Positions 30,828-39,360 of a DNA stretch of 64,000 nt are shown piece by piece. Made by a program: the position numbers and the translations under genes. Positions within the stretch are counted from its first letter, which is position 1, and every line of letters begins with the position of its first letter. A model generated the notes under the pieces. That model ran no database searches. It had not been told where the DNA came from and saw only the letters and a list, made by a program, of their open reading frames with translations. The stretch lies in contig NZ_JAUSWJ010000001.1 in the NCBI RefSeq assembly GCF_030815145.1, positions 2,790,001-2,854,000 of the forward strand, written 5' to 3'. The DNA is from Kaistia geumhonensis (GTDB taxonomy: Bacteria > Pseudomonadota > Alphaproteobacteria > Rhizobiales > Kaistiaceae).

Positions 30828-31532
30828 TCAGGCCCCTGCCCGGTCGTTCAAAAGGCGGTAGTCGGCGGCGCGACTCGCCGCGGCCACGAAGCGGCCGTTG
30901 GGCAGGTCGTTGACGTCGAGCTTGAAGGCGATCTCGTCCGGCGTCAGGCGATAGTGCTGCCAGCGTTCGGTCAGGCGGCGGCGAAGCTCCTCTTCGGGGA
31001 CCTCGATCATCACCGTGAAGTCGAAGAACGGCGCCAGCCCGTCCCAGGGTGTATCGGCCAGCAGCAGGTAGTTGCCTTCGGCGACGATGATGCGCGCCGT
31101 CCGGGGGATGAGCCGCGCCCCGGCGCGCGCGATCTCGATGGCGCGATCGAAGACCGGCACCGCCACGAACTCCTCGTCGTCGCGGGCCAGCCGCTCCAGC
31201 ATGGCGCGCAGCCCGCCGACATCGAAGGTCTCCGGCGAGCCCTTGCGCGGCCTGAGGCCGGCCGGCACGAGATGGAGGTCGTCATAGTGATAGCCGTCCA
31301 TCGGCAGCAGCGCCGCGACGCCCGGCTCGGCGGCGTTGAGGCGATCGACCAGCGCCTCGGCGACGGTCGACTTGCCGCCTCCGGGCGGACCGGCGATGGC
31401 GAGGATGGTGCGCGTCTCCCGCGGCCGAGAGGCCAGCAGTCGCACCAGACCGTCGAGATCGATGACGGCTGGTGCCGGTGAGCCGCTCGCCTCCGATGTC
31501 GCGGCTCCCGAAGCCACCTCTCCCGAAACCAT
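30828..31532 (-). CDS. P-loop nucleoside/sugar kinase-like protein (FrcK/PRK-type)
   Basis: The 234-residue protein has the P-loop GPPGGGKST (48-56), LLPMDGYHYDDLHL with the catalytic-type Asp, and IIVAEGNYLLL plus the ERWQHYRLTPDEI lid region, matching the phosphoribulokinase/uridine kinase superfamily group that includes rhizobial FrcK. The phosphorylated substrate is unknown. The ATG at 31532 is preceded by GGGAGG. It follows the DeoR regulator by 28 bases on the same strand. Confidence 0.8.
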   Translation of the reverse strand: MVSGEVASGAATSEASGSPAPAVIDLDGLVRLLASRPRETRTILAIAGPPGGGKSTVAEALVDRLNAAEPGVAALLPMDGYHYDDLHLVPAGLRPRKGSPETFDVGGLRAMLERLARDDEEFVAVPVFDRAIEIARAGARLIPRTARIIVAEGNYLLLADTPWDGLAPFFDFTVMIEVPEEELRRRLTERWQHYRLTPDEIAFKLDVNDLPNGRFVAAASRAADYRLLNDRAGA

Positions 31533-31560
31533 GCCATCCTCCCTCGTCGCCGGCCGCCCG

Positions 31561-32379
31561 TTATAGCGCGGCGCCCGCCACGACGACATCCGTGCTCCAT
31601 GTCCGGCAGCGCTCCGCGAGGTCTTCCGGCAAAAGCGCATCGGTGAAGAAGGCGTCGATCTCGGCCAGCGAGGCGAGCCTTGCCGGGGCCGTTCGCCCGA
31701 GCTTGGATGCATCGGCGACCAGGAAGGCGCGGCGGGCCTGGCGGATGATCGCCTTCGACACGCGCACTTCGGCGAGGTCGAAATCGAGCAGGTCGCCCTC
31801 CTCGTCCAGCGCCGAACAGCCGATCACCGCGATGTCGACCTTGAACTGCTCGAAGACATGCGTCGTCAGTTCGCCGACGAGGCCGCCATCGCTGCGGCGG
31901 AGCACGCCGCCGGCCACCACAACCTCGCAGGACGGGTTCGCGGCCAGGATGTTGGCGACATTCATGTTGTTGGTGACGACGGTCAGGTTGCGATGGCCGA
32001 GGAGCGCGCGGGCGACGGCCTCGGTCGTGGTGCCGATATTGAGGATCAGCGACGAGTTGTCGGGGATCGCCGCGGCACAGGCGCCGGCGATCGCCGCCTT
32101 GCCGGCCTCGTTCATGCGCCGGCGCTGGTCGTAGCCGATATTGGCGACGCCCGTGCGCAGCACCGCGCCGCCATGGACCCGGTCGAGCAGCCCGGCATCG
32201 GAGAGCTCGGCCAGATCGCGGCGGATCGTCTGCACCGTCACGTCGAAGCGCCGCGACAGATCCTCGACCGCGACGCGGCCCTCGCTGCGGGCGAGATCGA
32301 GAATGTCGGCCTGGCGGATGCTGAGCGCCACGGGGGCCTCGTCGTTCGGTGATCGACCTTGATGCGGGGATGTTCGCAT
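31561..32379 (-). CDS. glpR: DeoR/GlpR-type transcriptional repressor
   Basis: The product has an N-terminal HTH (ALSIRQADILDLARSEGRVAVEDLSRRFDVTVQTIRRDL), the DeoR hallmark RVHGGAVLRTG, and a C-terminal effector domain with NIGTTTEAVARALL and IGCSALDEEGDLLDFD. These repressors sense phosphorylated sugars or glycerol-3-phosphate. The ATG at 32379 gives 272 residues; a GTG at 32331 with CGAGG before it would give a start closer to family length. It is divergent from glpD, which is the likely target. Confidence 0.85.
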   Translation of the reverse strand: MRTSPHQGRSPNDEAPVALSIRQADILDLARSEGRVAVEDLSRRFDVTVQTIRRDLAELSDAGLLDRVHGGAVLRTGVANIGYDQRRRMNEAGKAAIAGACAAAIPDNSSLILNIGTTTEAVARALLGHRNLTVVTNNMNVANILAANPSCEVVVAGGVLRRSDGGLVGELTTHVFEQFKVDIAVIGCSALDEEGDLLDFDLAEVRVSKAIIRQARRAFLVADASKLGRTAPARLASLAEIDAFFTDALLPEDLAERCRTWSTDVVVAGAAL

Positions 32380-32498
32380 GCGCCCAAAACGAAGAAAAGC
32401 GAAAATCCGCGTTGACAGGATCGTGCAATGGCCGCAGGGTTCGATCGCCGGGCGAGGGTCCCGAACCCGCGAGCCCGGCTGGCCGGGGATGACCGAAC
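32380..32498. promoter_or_regulatory. Divergent glpR / glpD control region
   Basis: A perfect -35 TTGACA (32412-32417) faces glpD, but the -10 at normal spacing (CAGGGT) is poor, suggesting activation or a non-sigma-70 element. Just upstream lies an A-rich segment with ACGAAGAAAAGCGAAAA, in which GAA/CGAAA units repeat as in DeoR-family operators. It is a reasonable place for GlpR binding. Confidence 0.35.
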
Positions 32499-34073
32499 GT
32501 GGCGGTTTTCGATCTCTTCATCATCGGCGGCGGCGTGAACGGCTGCGGCATCGCGCGCGACGCGGTCGGGCGCGGCCTTTCGGTGGCGCTCGCCGAGCAG
32601 GGCGATCTCGCGCAGGGGACCTCCTCGGCGTCGACCAAGCTCTTCCATGGCGGGTTGCGCTATCTCGAATATTTCGAGTTCCGCCTGGTGCGCGAATCGC
32701 TGGAGGAGCGCGAGACGCTGCTCGTCGCCATGCCGCACATCTCCTGGCCGATGCGCTTCGTGCTGCCCTGGCGCTCCGACATGCGTTTCGAGGCGGAAAC
32801 GCCGACATCCAAGCTTCTCGCGCGGGTGATGCCCTGGATGAAGGGGCGGCGCCCGGCCTGGCTGATCCGGCTCGGTCTCTTCCTCTACGACACGCTGGGT
32901 GGCCGCAAGATCCTGCCGGCGACGCGGACGCTCGACCTTGCGCGCGATCCCGCCGGCGCGCCGCTCCAGGAGAGCTTCCGCCACGCCTTCGAATATTCGG
33001 ACTGCTGGGTGCAGGACTCACGGCTGGTGGCGCTCAACGCGCGCGACGCCAGGGAGCGCGGCGCCCATATCCTGACGCAGACGCGGGTCGTCGCGGCGCG
33101 GCGCGAGGGCGACCTCTGGCGGATCGACGTGTCTGGACCGGCCGGCGAGGAGACCTTCTCCGCCCGCGCGCTGGTCAATGCTGGCGGTCCCTGGGTCGGC
33201 GAGGTCATCCATGACGTGACAAAGATCGCGACCCGCGAGGGCGTCCGCCTCGTGCGCGGCAGCCATATCGTGACGCGCCGGCTCTACGACCACGACCGCT
33301 GCTATTTCTTTCAGGGGACGGACGGGCGGATCATCTTCGCCATCCCCTACGAGCAGGACTTCACCCTCATCGGCACGACCGACAAGGATCACCACGGCTC
33401 GCCCTCCGAGGCGCGCTGCACCGACGAGGAGCGCGACTATCTCTGCGACTTCGCCAGCCGCTATTTCAAGCGGCCGGTGACGGCGGCCGAAGTCGTCTGG
33501 ACCTATTCCGGCGTGCGTCCGCTCTATGACGACGGCGCCAGCTCGGCGACGGCGGCGACGCGCGACTATGTGCTGCGCTTCGACCGCGACGGCGCGCCGC
33601 TGCTCAACATCTTCGGCGGCAAGATCACCACCTATCGCCGGCTTTCGGAACATGCGGTGGACGAGCTCTGCCGTGAGCTTGGCATGTCGCGCCCGGGCTG
33701 GACGGCCCGCGTGCCGCTGCCGGGCGGCAACTTCCCGCATGACGGCGTCGCCGATCTCGTTGCCGGCCTGCTGCGCGACTATCCCTTCCTCACGGAGCGC
33801 TGGGCGGTCCGCCTCGTGCGCGGCTACGGCACGGAGGCGCGCGAGATCCTGGGCGAGGCGAAGACGGAAGCCGATCTCGGCCGTTCCTTCGGCGCGACGC
33901 TCACCGAGGCCGAGCTTCGCTGGCTCATGACGCATGAATTCGCGCATGAGGCGGTCGATGTCGTCTGGCGCCGCACCAAGCTCGGGCTGCATCTCTCGGC
34001 CGAGGAGATCGCCGCGATCGATGCCTTCATGGCCGAGCACCGCGCGCTGCGGGCAAGGGCGACGGCGGCCTGA
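32499..34073 (+). CDS. glpD: Aerobic glycerol-3-phosphate dehydrogenase
   Basis: GlpD oxidises sn-glycerol 3-phosphate to dihydroxyacetone phosphate at the inner membrane and passes electrons to quinone. The 524-residue protein has the FAD-binding GGGVNGCGIARDA (10-22), TSSASTKLFHGGLRYLE, RGSHIVTRRLY, YSGVRPLYDD and a C-terminal cap domain. The start is a GTG at 32499. glpK and glpF are not in the window. Its stop is three bases from the stop of the convergent DUF1810 gene. Confidence 0.95.
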   Translation: MAVFDLFIIGGGVNGCGIARDAVGRGLSVALAEQGDLAQGTSSASTKLFHGGLRYLEYFEFRLVRESLEERETLLVAMPHISWPMRFVLPWRSDMRFEAETPTSKLLARVMPWMKGRRPAWLIRLGLFLYDTLGGRKILPATRTLDLARDPAGAPLQESFRHAFEYSDCWVQDSRLVALNARDARERGAHILTQTRVVAARREGDLWRIDVSGPAGEETFSARALVNAGGPWVGEVIHDVTKIATREGVRLVRGSHIVTRRLYDHDRCYFFQGTDGRIIFAIPYEQDFTLIGTTDKDHHGSPSEARCTDEERDYLCDFASRYFKRPVTAAEVVWTYSGVRPLYDDGASSATAATRDYVLRFDRDGAPLLNIFGGKITTYRRLSEHAVDELCRELGMSRPGWTARVPLPGGNFPHDGVADLVAGLLRDYPFLTERWAVRLVRGYGTEAREILGEAKTEADLGRSFGATLTEAELRWLMTHEFAHEAVDVVWRRTKLGLHLSAEEIAAIDAFMAEHRALRARATAA

Positions 34074-34076
34074 TCC

Positions 34077-34523
34077 TCAATCCGCGGCGAGGAGATCGAG
34101 CGTCGCGGCGTCCCGATCGCCGCCGCACCAGCGCGTGAGCGCCCGCTCGAAGACGTTTCCCGCCGCCCCGCCGGCGACCGCGAACAGCGTCATCGAGGAG
34201 CGGAATTTCAGATCGTCCGGCGTGCCGAACAGCGCCGTCAACGACGGCGCATCCGCCGCGATCGCCAGTTCCGTCAGGCGGCGGATCCGATCGCCGAGCA
34301 GCGGATCGGCGAGATAGGCCCGCGCCTCGGCCAGCGAAGCGATGCCGTAGAAAAGCGCCGTCTCCGAGCGGCCGAGCGCGCGCAGCTGCGGAAAGACGAA
34401 CCACATCCAGTGGCTCCGCTTGCGGCCGGCCGCGAGTTCCGCCTCGACGCGGTCGATCACCGGGACCTGTGCGTCGCGAAAGCGTTGCAGATGGAACGGG
34501 TCGGATGCGCCCGCGCCGGTCAT
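34077..34523 (-). CDS. DUF1810 family protein
   Basis: A 148-residue protein with the DUF1810 signature: DPFHLQRFRDAQ, then RKRSHWMWFVFPQLRALGRSETALFYGIAS, and LKFRSSMTLFA near the end. The family has no known function; it is often annotated calpastatin without evidence. The start overlaps the DUF763 stop (ATGA), so it is the last gene of the cassette that begins with the SbcD-like nuclease. Confidence 0.9.
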   Translation of the reverse strand: MTGAGASDPFHLQRFRDAQVPVIDRVEAELAAGRKRSHWMWFVFPQLRALGRSETALFYGIASLAEARAYLADPLLGDRIRRLTELAIAADAPSLTALFGTPDDLKFRSSMTLFAVAGGAAGNVFERALTRWCGGDRDAATLDLLAAD

Positions 34524-35818
34524 GGGGACCCGCTCCCGCGCGGTCTCGGATCGGACGATGCAAAGCCGGCAAAGAGATCGCCTTCGGGCGCCGGTTCCGG
34601 TCCGAAGACGCTCATGCCGCCATAGCCATGCGAGCGCACGCGCTCGCGGGCGACGAAGGCCTCGAAGGACGGGCCGCTCGCGCTGCGCTCCAGCCGCCGC
34701 GACGCCTCGTCGAGCCGGCGGATGGCGTCGAGCCGCTCGTCATTGCCGAGCTTCGCCCTGGCGACGGCCGATTTCATGACGCCGATCGTCTCGTCATAGA
34801 CCTTGAGTGGCACCGGATAGGGGTGGCGGTCCTTGCCGCCATGGGCGAGCGAGAACCGCGCCGGATCGGCGAAGCGGCAGGGCGCGCCATGCACCACCTC
34901 GGCGACGAGCGCCAGCGCCTCGACCGTGCGGGCCCCGACGCCGGGAACCATCAGGAGATCGGCGAAATCGCGCGGCCCGCTCTCGCTGGCGGCGGCGAGC
35001 GCGCCATGCAGGCGGCGCAGCATGACGTCCTTCGGCCGGACGTCGTGATGCGCGGGCATCACCAGATGCGGCAGCAGCGGCGCCTCGGGCGGCTTTGGCG
35101 CCGCCGAGCGGCCGGTCGCGGCGGCGAGCTCGCGCACGATGCCGTCGGGGCCGAATTCGGCGAGCAGCGAGAGCTGCCCGCGCCGCGATGCTTCGGCGCG
35201 GTGGTCGGTCAGGTTGACGATCTCGCCGCGATTGCGCCCGTCGATCGCGGCATGCGGCGCATCGACGAAACTCGTCAGCCCCTCCGATTGCCAGTGATAG
35301 CGGCGGGCGGTACGCGTCCCCTCGTTCATGCCCTGCTGCACGACGACCCATTGCCCGTCATCGGCGACGATGAAGCCGTGCAGATAGAGGTCGAACCCGT
35401 CCTGGACCGCGGCGCTGTCGACCTTGGCCACCAGGCGGCTGGCCGCCGCGAGGGCCGATCCGTCGAAGCCGGCGCGCATGCCGGCCGCGACCAGCTCATC
35501 GGGCGTCTTCCGCGACTGCGCGCCGCGGCCGCCGCAGACGGTGATGCCGAGTTCGCCGGAAAGGGGGCCGAGCCCGCGCTTCAGCGCGCCGATCACGCTG
35601 GTGGTGATGCCGGAGGAGTGCCAGTCCATGCCCATGACGGCGCCGAAGGACTGGAACCAGAAGGGATGGGCGAGGCGGCGCAGGAATTCCTCCCGCCCGT
35701 AATGCAGCACGATCGCCTCGGTGATGACGGCCCCGAGCCGGGCCATGCGCTGGCCGAGCCAGGCCGGCACCCGGCCGCCATGCAGCGGCAGGTCGGCACT
35801 TCCCGCGCGTCGGGTCAT
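34520..35818 (-). CDS. DUF763 domain protein
   Basis: The 432-residue protein matches DUF763: ADLPLHGGRVPAWLGQRMARLG, FWFQSFGAVMGMDWHSSGITT, GGRGAQSRKTP and the NEGTRTARRYHW block. A helix-hairpin-helix-like segment (LLMVPGVGARTVEALALVAEV) suggests DNA binding. No enzymatic function is known for the family. The ATG at 35818 fits homologues. It lies 37 bases after the SMC-like ATPase gene and overlaps DUF1810, so the genes are probably one transcript. Confidence 0.9.
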   Translation of the reverse strand: MTRRAGSADLPLHGGRVPAWLGQRMARLGAVITEAIVLHYGREEFLRRLAHPFWFQSFGAVMGMDWHSSGITTSVIGALKRGLGPLSGELGITVCGGRGAQSRKTPDELVAAGMRAGFDGSALAAASRLVAKVDSAAVQDGFDLYLHGFIVADDGQWVVVQQGMNEGTRTARRYHWQSEGLTSFVDAPHAAIDGRNRGEIVNLTDHRAEASRRGQLSLLAEFGPDGIVRELAAATGRSAAPKPPEAPLLPHLVMPAHHDVRPKDVMLRRLHGALAAASESGPRDFADLLMVPGVGARTVEALALVAEVVHGAPCRFADPARFSLAHGGKDRHPYPVPLKVYDETIGVMKSAVARAKLGNDERLDAIRRLDEASRRLERSASGPSFEAFVARERVRSHGYGGMSVFGPEPAPEGDLFAGFASSDPRPRGSGSP

Positions 35819-35855
35819 CGGCCCGCTCCGTGAACGAAAGACGAACGGAAACCTA

Positions 35856-38800
35856 TCACGAGGCCAGTGCGTCAACAACCTCGCCGGTTGCCGCCTGCTC
35901 CAGCCGGTGGATGCGGACCTCGGGGCAGACGGCTTGCGCGATCGGGATCAGATGGCGGTGGTGCGTCAGATAGATGACCTGCCCGACGGCGGCCATGCCG
36001 GCAAAGAGGCGGAAGGCCTCCTCGGCGCGGAAGTCGTCGAAGCTCTCCATGATGTCGTCGGCGATGAACGGCACCGAGCGGCCGCCGGCGGCGAATTCGT
36101 GATAGCCGGCGACGCGCAGCGCCAGATAGAGCTGGAAGCGGGTGCCCTTGGAAAGCTCGCTCGCCTCGCGCGAGCCGCCGCCGGCGATGAGCGCGATCAG
36201 CCGCTCGCCGTCCTTGGCCGGCTCGGCGGCGAGGCCGGAATAGGCGCCGCGGCTGATGGTGCGGAAGGCGTCGGAGGCGCGGGTCATCATCGCGCTGCGG
36301 TGGCGCTCGCGATAGAGGCGGATCGCCGTCTCGGCCGCGGCGATGCCGGCGGTGAGGCGCAGGAAGGCGAGGGCGCCCTCCTCGATCTCGACCAGAACGG
36401 TGCGCCGCGCGGCCTCGATCGCCGCCACGCGGCCGTCGCCGCCGATCGCCGCCAGCCGGTCCTCGGCCTTCGACTTCGCGGCGAAGAGTTCCCTGCAACG
36501 CTGGTCGAGGCCCTCGCTCTCCTGTTCGAGCGCCGGCCGTTCGGCGGCGAGCGCTTCGCGATCGATCGCGGCGAGCACCGCCTCGGCCTCCTCGAAGGAC
36601 GGGGCGTCGAGGAGGGCGCGGATGTCGCGCCGGGCGGCCTCGATATCGGCTTCGAGGCGCTGCCGGTCGGCGAGTCGGGCGAGGAGCGCCGCCGCCTGGC
36701 CGAGCGTCGCGACGCCGAGGACGCCTGTCACCGCGGAAATTTGCCGGCTACGGACCTCCTGCTGTGCGGCCAGCCGTGCGCCAGCCTCGCGGTGGCGGGC
36801 GAGGCGCGCGTCGAGTTCGGCGCGCTTTCGCGCCGCCATGCCGGCGGCTGCGATGCGCGCCGTGATCCTCGCCGCGAGGGCGCCGACATCGACGTCGCCG
36901 GAGAGGCCGAGTTCGGCCGCGAGGGCCCGGATCGCAGCGGCATAGGCGCTGCGGTCGTCCTCCATCTTGCGGATGCGGTCGGCGAGGCTCGCGGCATTCT
37001 CGGCCGCCTTGGCAAGCTCACCGAGAACCGTGAGGCTGTCGCGGACGATCCGCGGCGTCGGGGGAACGGGAGCGCTGCCCAGCCATGTCGCGGCCAGCGC
37101 CGCCTGCCAGTCAGCCTGCCAGGCCGCGTCGCGGGCTTCGGCGTCCTTCAGCGCAGCGAGTCGCTGCTGGTGTTCCCGCCGTCGCTCGTCGAGCCGCTGA
37201 CGATCGGCATTCTGCTCCGACCAGCGGGCGAGACGGTCCTCGGCATGGGCGACGAGCGCGGCGAGCGTCAATCCCTCGGAGCTGTCGCCCGCCCGCGCGA
37301 GCGCATCGGCCAGCCGGGCCGTCGCCGAGCCGACGGCGGCTTCGCCCGCCGTGACCTCGTCCCGCGCTTCCCTGGCGGCCGCGAAGGCCTCCAGCGCCTT
37401 GTCGCGCCGCCGCAGCCATTCCTCGAGCCCGTCGAGCCCGGCCGTCGCGGCCAGTCCCGGCGCGATGGCGTCTGCCGCGGCGCAGATCGTCTCGTCTATG
37501 CGGCCAAGCTCTGCCTCCGCCTCGCCGCGGAGCGTGGCCGCCCGCCCGGCCTCGGCGCGGGTCACCGCGAGCGAGGTGGCGATCTCGGCCCGGCGGGCCG
37601 CGTCGCCGACATGGGCGAGCCGGGCCAGCGCGGCGGCATCGTCGCGGCGCATGGCGAGTTCGAATCTCTCGGCGCTCGCGGCATCGAGCCGCTGCCGATG
37701 TGCCGCCCAGGCCGCGTCGCGCGCGGTCCGGGCCGCCTCGGCTTCGCTCTCGACGCGGGCGCTGCTGCGCGCGGCCAGCGCCTCCGTCTCCGCCGTCAGC
37801 CGCGCGATCTCGTTGGCGAGACGGGCGGTGTCGGCCGAGTACTGGACAAGCGCCGCCTCGGCGCGCTGGCGGCGCGCGCGCCAGTCGGCGATGGTCGCCG
37901 GCCCCGGCGCGATCATGGTGGCGAGCGCGGCGGCGTCGCCGGCGAAGGGAACGAGCAATGCCATCGCTTCGCCGAGCCGCGCCTCGGATCGCCGGGCCTC
38001 GGCCGTGGCGCGCGCCAGTCCCCCTTCCGGGTCATCGCCACGGATGAGCGCGAGGATCGCCCGAAGCTCGGCCGCCACGGCCGCATCGAGCGGCGATGCA
38101 TTGCCGGCACCCGCCGCGATCGCCGCCTCGGCCTCGGCGAGCCGCGCCGCTGACGTCTCGCGCTCCGACCGCGCTGCCTCGAGCTGCGCCTCGATGCCGG
38201 AGCGGGCGTCGATCAGCTCGTCGAGACGGGCCGTGCGCGCCGTATCGATGAGGAGGGCTTCGGGCCGCTCCTCGTCCGGCCGGCCGAGCCGGCGGAGCAG
38301 CGTCGCGACCGCCTGCCTGGCATCGGCAAGCCGCTGTCGGCGGTCTGGCAGATCGGGCGCCGCGGAGCGCTCGCGCGATCCGAGCGTCTCCTGCAGCGCC
38401 GCGAAGCGATCGGCGAGCGCCAGCGCCGCAGGATCTTCCTCGATGGCGGCATCCTCGGAGGCCAGCGTTTCGGCTTCCTCGGCGAGCGACGCGCTGCGGG
38501 TCGCCAGCTCCACCTCCAGCGTCTGCAGGCGCGGGAGGTCCTCGGCGAGGCCGGGCGGCAGTGCCACGAGTTCGGGCAGGTCCGCCCGCCGCGCGAGAAG
38601 CTCGGTCAAGGCGTCGAGCCGCGGCAGCGCCGAGAGGATGCGCTGGGTCCGCTCCAGTCGCGCCTTGACCGTGCCGCGCTTCGCCACCGCCTCGCGATAG
38701 GCCGTGTCGGCGGCGGCTTCCTCCGCGACCAGCCGGTGATGGTCGGCGGCGAGCGTGTCGATCTCGGCCCGCTCATCGCGGAGCGCTGCGAGCCGCGCCT

Positions 38801-39359
38801 TCAGTTCGGCGAGCCCGGTCTTGTGGGCGCGCGGCTTGTGGAACGCCTCGGCGCTCGCCTTGAGCGCATCGAGGCGGCGGGTGAGGGCAGCGAGGCCGGC
38901 ACTTGCCGAGAACAGCAGCTGGCCGAGATCGCCGCGGCTGGCGAGGATGCTCTCGCCGCCCGCGACCAGCGTTTCCTCGTCGAGCGAGAACATCGCCTTG
39001 TAGGCGTCGCGGCCGATGCCGCCGAGTTCGGCGAGGATCGCCGCATCGGGCAGTGGCTGGTCGGCGCCGTCGAGAAGGCTCGCCTGCGGCCGCTTGATGC
39101 GGGAAAACCGCCGCTCGGCGCCGCCAAGCTCGAGAACCGCGTCGATGCGCATGGTCGCATAGGGATGCAGGAAGCTGTACGGGCTCTGCGCGCCGATGCC
39201 GTAGAGAAGGTCGAGCCAGGCGGCCAGCGTCGTCGACTTGCCGGCCTCGTTGGGGCCGTAGACGAGATGGAAATCGGCACCCCCCGGCTTCGGGCCGAAA
39301 TCGAGGCTGTGGTCTGTGAAGCGCCCATAGCGGGTGAGGCCGAGCCGCTCGATGCGCAT
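35856..39359 (-). CDS. SMC/SbcC-like AAA ATPase (YhaN-type)
   Basis: A 1167-residue ATPase with Walker A GPNEAGKST (35-43) right after MRIERLGLTRYGRF, a long alanine/arginine/glutamate-rich coiled-coil centre (roughly 170-1050), and a C-terminal half with the signature-like ELSKGTRFQLYLALRVA and Walker B PFIADDIMESFDDFRAEEAF, followed by YLTHHRHL. This is the layout of SbcC/Rad50-related YhaN proteins. The start is two bases from the nuclease stop, and the pair resembles SbcCD and Bacillus YhaN-YhaO, acting on DNA ends. Confidence 0.9.
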   Translation of the reverse strand: MRIERLGLTRYGRFTDHSLDFGPKPGGADFHLVYGPNEAGKSTTLAAWLDLLYGIGAQSPYSFLHPYATMRIDAVLELGGAERRFSRIKRPQASLLDGADQPLPDAAILAELGGIGRDAYKAMFSLDEETLVAGGESILASRGDLGQLLFSASAGLAALTRRLDALKASAEAFHKPRAHKTGLAELKARLAALRDERAEIDTLAADHHRLVAEEAAADTAYREAVAKRGTVKARLERTQRILSALPRLDALTELLARRADLPELVALPPGLAEDLPRLQTLEVELATRSASLAEEAETLASEDAAIEEDPAALALADRFAALQETLGSRERSAAPDLPDRRQRLADARQAVATLLRRLGRPDEERPEALLIDTARTARLDELIDARSGIEAQLEAARSERETSAARLAEAEAAIAAGAGNASPLDAAVAAELRAILALIRGDDPEGGLARATAEARRSEARLGEAMALLVPFAGDAAALATMIAPGPATIADWRARRQRAEAALVQYSADTARLANEIARLTAETEALAARSSARVESEAEAARTARDAAWAAHRQRLDAASAERFELAMRRDDAAALARLAHVGDAARRAEIATSLAVTRAEAGRAATLRGEAEAELGRIDETICAAADAIAPGLAATAGLDGLEEWLRRRDKALEAFAAAREARDEVTAGEAAVGSATARLADALARAGDSSEGLTLAALVAHAEDRLARWSEQNADRQRLDERRREHQQRLAALKDAEARDAAWQADWQAALAATWLGSAPVPPTPRIVRDSLTVLGELAKAAENAASLADRIRKMEDDRSAYAAAIRALAAELGLSGDVDVGALAARITARIAAAGMAARKRAELDARLARHREAGARLAAQQEVRSRQISAVTGVLGVATLGQAAALLARLADRQRLEADIEAARRDIRALLDAPSFEEAEAVLAAIDREALAAERPALEQESEGLDQRCRELFAAKSKAEDRLAAIGGDGRVAAIEAARRTVLVEIEEGALAFLRLTAGIAAAETAIRLYRERHRSAMMTRASDAFRTISRGAYSGLAAEPAKDGERLIALIAGGGSREASELSKGTRFQLYLALRVAGYHEFAAGGRSVPFIADDIMESFDDFRAEEAFRLFAGMAAVGQVIYLTHHRHLIPIAQAVCPEVRIHRLEQAATGEVVDALAS

Positions 39360-39360
39360 G

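Noticed and set aside
35721-38153. 810-codon plus-strand frame
   Set aside because: Antisense to the SMC-like ATPase, whose Walker motifs are clear; the frame exists because of strong third-position GC.
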